DNA of 64,000 nucleotides from Camarhynchus parvulus (lineage: Eukaryota; Chordata; Aves; Passeriformes; Thraupidae), in the NCBI RefSeq assembly GCF_901933205.1, contig NC_044572.1, positions 35,061,501-35,125,500 on the forward strand. Reading direction: 5' to 3'. A program made the translations under genes and the position numbers. Under the pieces are notes generated by a model. It did not search any database, was not told the origin of the DNA, and saw only the letters and a program-made list of their open reading frames with translations. Positions 62,001-64,000 of the stretch are shown here, in pieces; position 1 is the stretch's first letter; each line of letters opens with the position of its first letter.

Positions 62001-63726
62001 CCAAAGGTGAATTACCTACTTCAGAGTGTACAGCTGCAGTGATTGCAAATCCAGTAGTAATGAATCTGTTATTTTGTAGTCCTTTCTCCAATTTCGTTAT
62101 AAGGGTCAGATTTTCAGTGCCAGCTGTGTTGTTTCATGTTAATGACTATACCACCTAAAGACCTAGGGACACTGGCCATTTAAAAAATACCCCTGTTTGG
62201 AGTAGTTTTAGTGTATAAATGCATATTATGCACATTTAAATAATTGTGATTTTTTTTCCCTTCTATCTTTCCCCGTTCTAGACATTGTACTAAATTAAAG
62301 GTACAGCTGTTTCGTGCCTTCCCTTTCCTTGATGGGTGAAGGCATTTTAGAATAGTTTTTGCAGTCATACCTGTGGTGGTTCTGCTGAATATCAGTGTGG
62401 CAGGAGAGATTTGAGCTGCTGTCCAAAATCCACTGTTTCTTAGTGCGGATCTCTGCTCCCAGCAGGATTTTGTTTTAATGTGAGCCCTGCACTGAGGCTG
62501 TGGCGGTGATGCTTCAGGAGGAGACCTTTGGGAAGCACTTGGATCAGTTTGTGCATGTCTGGTAGCTTAACTAAAGTGAGACCAAAGCTACAGAAAAAAG
62601 GTTTTGAGTTTCTCACAGGCAGATCCAGCACAAGATTGAGAGAGCAGTTCATGAAGAAGATCTGCACCTCCTCTGTCTTGTCTGACACTTCAAATTAAAG
62701 TTTGGGTGAAGACTTTATTTGGGCCTTCAGAAATCTGGAGCTTGAGTTCTTACATTGATGACTGCAGACTTGTTCTTAAACCCAGCTGCTATTCAAGCAC
62801 ATGTGGTGAGAACACACAAAGAACAATCTGTGACACTGAAATTGCCAGGTTCAAAATTTTCCTTACCAACAGAACAAAAGAACACCAATTGTTTTGAGAT
62901 CAGAGAAGAGTAATAATGTTCTCTGATTGATGAAAAGTTCACTGCCTTGTGAGAAGTAAAACAACTCCAAAAGTATAACAAGTCCTTGCAAATGTACTTT
63001 TGAATTACAGTGCTTATATTCCACGAAGCTGATGCAGAGCAGTAGGAGAAATTATTTTGCTTGGAACAAGGTAGAGTCATCTGCAGTGGAGTGCAAATGG
63101 GATCAAACTAGGAGACAGAGAAATTAGGCTGCGTGTCAGGCAATCTGAACTAAAAGAGTTATTTGACTGGGAAAGAGCTTCCCAAGGGAAATAATAAAAG
63201 CCACATTATTTGGGACACCTAAAATTAGAGTTCAGAAAGCACTAGAAAAAAATGTACAACCTTGCTTTGGTGGGGAAGTGGACTAGAAAAGGCAGGGTTT
63301 TGGATTTTCTTTTTTTTTTTTTTTTGTTTGCAATAAATTCTACAATTGTTGGGCTCAGTTCTGTTCTGTGATACATAAGTCAAGGTAAGATTTACATTGC
63401 TTCTTGCCTAAGGAAACTGAGGTTAAAACTATAGGCTTCTCCCCTCCACCTTGCCAGCCTTTTGAAGTGTATCTTTTTATTTCTGTCCCTCAGGGATGGT
63501 TCAGACCTCTCTCTTCCAATTATAGGTATGCATATTTAGAGGGGTGGAGAAAGGGCACATGTGCCTTAAGGATCCTTTGTAGCATTTCCCTCTTACCTGG
63601 CTCTTACCAGACCCTGGAACTGGTCAATATGATCCTCCTTTTTTTGGTTTTAATTCCGAGTTTATTTCGATTGCTATGTGGAAATCCATAAACTCAGCAT
63701 GTTCTGAAGCTATTGTGTGAAATTAC

Positions 63727-63750
63727 GTATGTATGTATGTATACATGTTT

Positions 63751-63783
<33 letters not shown>

Positions 63784-63784
63784 C
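63727..63784 (+). repeat. Compound microsatellite TATG / TG / TA
   Basis: (GTAT)n, then ATACATG, then about ten TG steps, then (TA)n. It is a typical vertebrate compound microsatellite; the Thr/His and Tyr/Ile frames over it on the minus strand are artefacts. Confidence 0.95.
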
Positions 63785-64000
63785 AGTATAGTGAGGGGAG
63801 AGGCAAATGAAATAGAGCCTTTAACCAAGGAACAGAGGCCTCCAAGTAATGTGTGTTGATATACTGAAAGTGCTGCAGCCTTCTCCATAATTTTCTTTCA
63901 ACACAGTCCATGTGATATTGCTGCAGTAATACAAAAGGGGTTATCGTAGCCAATCCTACATATTAAAAAGTGTAGATTGTGCAGTTATGACTAAATGTTA

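Larger units (their letters stand above)
53080..64000. other. AT-rich DNA downstream of the 52.5-kb CpG island, no exon recognised
   Basis: If the island drives a rightward gene, this is its first intron. A mildly CpG-containing shore continues to about 54100. I see no convincing coding exon. Simple repeats are poly-A at 56732-56752, poly-T at 63310-63325, and a TATG/TG/TA tract at 63727-63784. Confidence 0.5.

Overview
The window looks like nuclear DNA from a bird, most likely a songbird (passerine). Several chicken-repeat-1 (CR1) LINE fragments are readable on both strands. A decayed tRNA-Ile-headed, CR1-tailed SINE near 22.9 kb matches the SINE type known from passerines. The rest is AT-rich, intron-bearing vertebrate DNA with a few sharp CpG islands. 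There are no operons, phage genes, CRISPR arrays or bacterial genes. Most open frames in the window are chance frames in GC-rich or low-complexity DNA.

Layout: 0-4.3 kb is AT-rich DNA with a roughly 350-bp-period repeat at the left edge, a CR1 tail and a 34-bp minisatellite. From 4.3 to 9 kb it is strongly GC-rich. This block holds an isolated first coding exon of an SH2-domain protein closest to the inositol 5-phosphatase SHIP2 (INPPL1) at 6098-6234, a C-rich 16-bp minisatellite, and a CpG-island promoter fused to a CACGCG-rich minisatellite. A CpG island at 11.3-12.9 kb contains the only complete protein gene I can support, PRR15 (120 codons, 12286-12648). From 13 to 52 kb I see no exons, only CR1 fragments (22.9, 31.1, 36.6 and 46.9 kb), a small duplicated element inserted into one CR1, simple repeats and a few candidate regulatory motifs. 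A further CpG island at 52.5-53.1 kb is probably the promoter of another gene. Its coding exons are not recognisable here; WIPF3 is a candidate from known human gene order only. From 53 to 64 kb I found no gene.

The genes do not form a pathway. PRR15 is a small single-coding-exon gene whose human neighbours are CHN2 and WIPF3. The SHIP2-like exon does not belong to that neighbourhood in human, and I could not find its second exon in the window. That makes it the most interesting anomaly. The second is a 179-bp insertion flanked by a 10-bp target-site duplication inside a CR1, with a related copy about 0.6 kb downstream.
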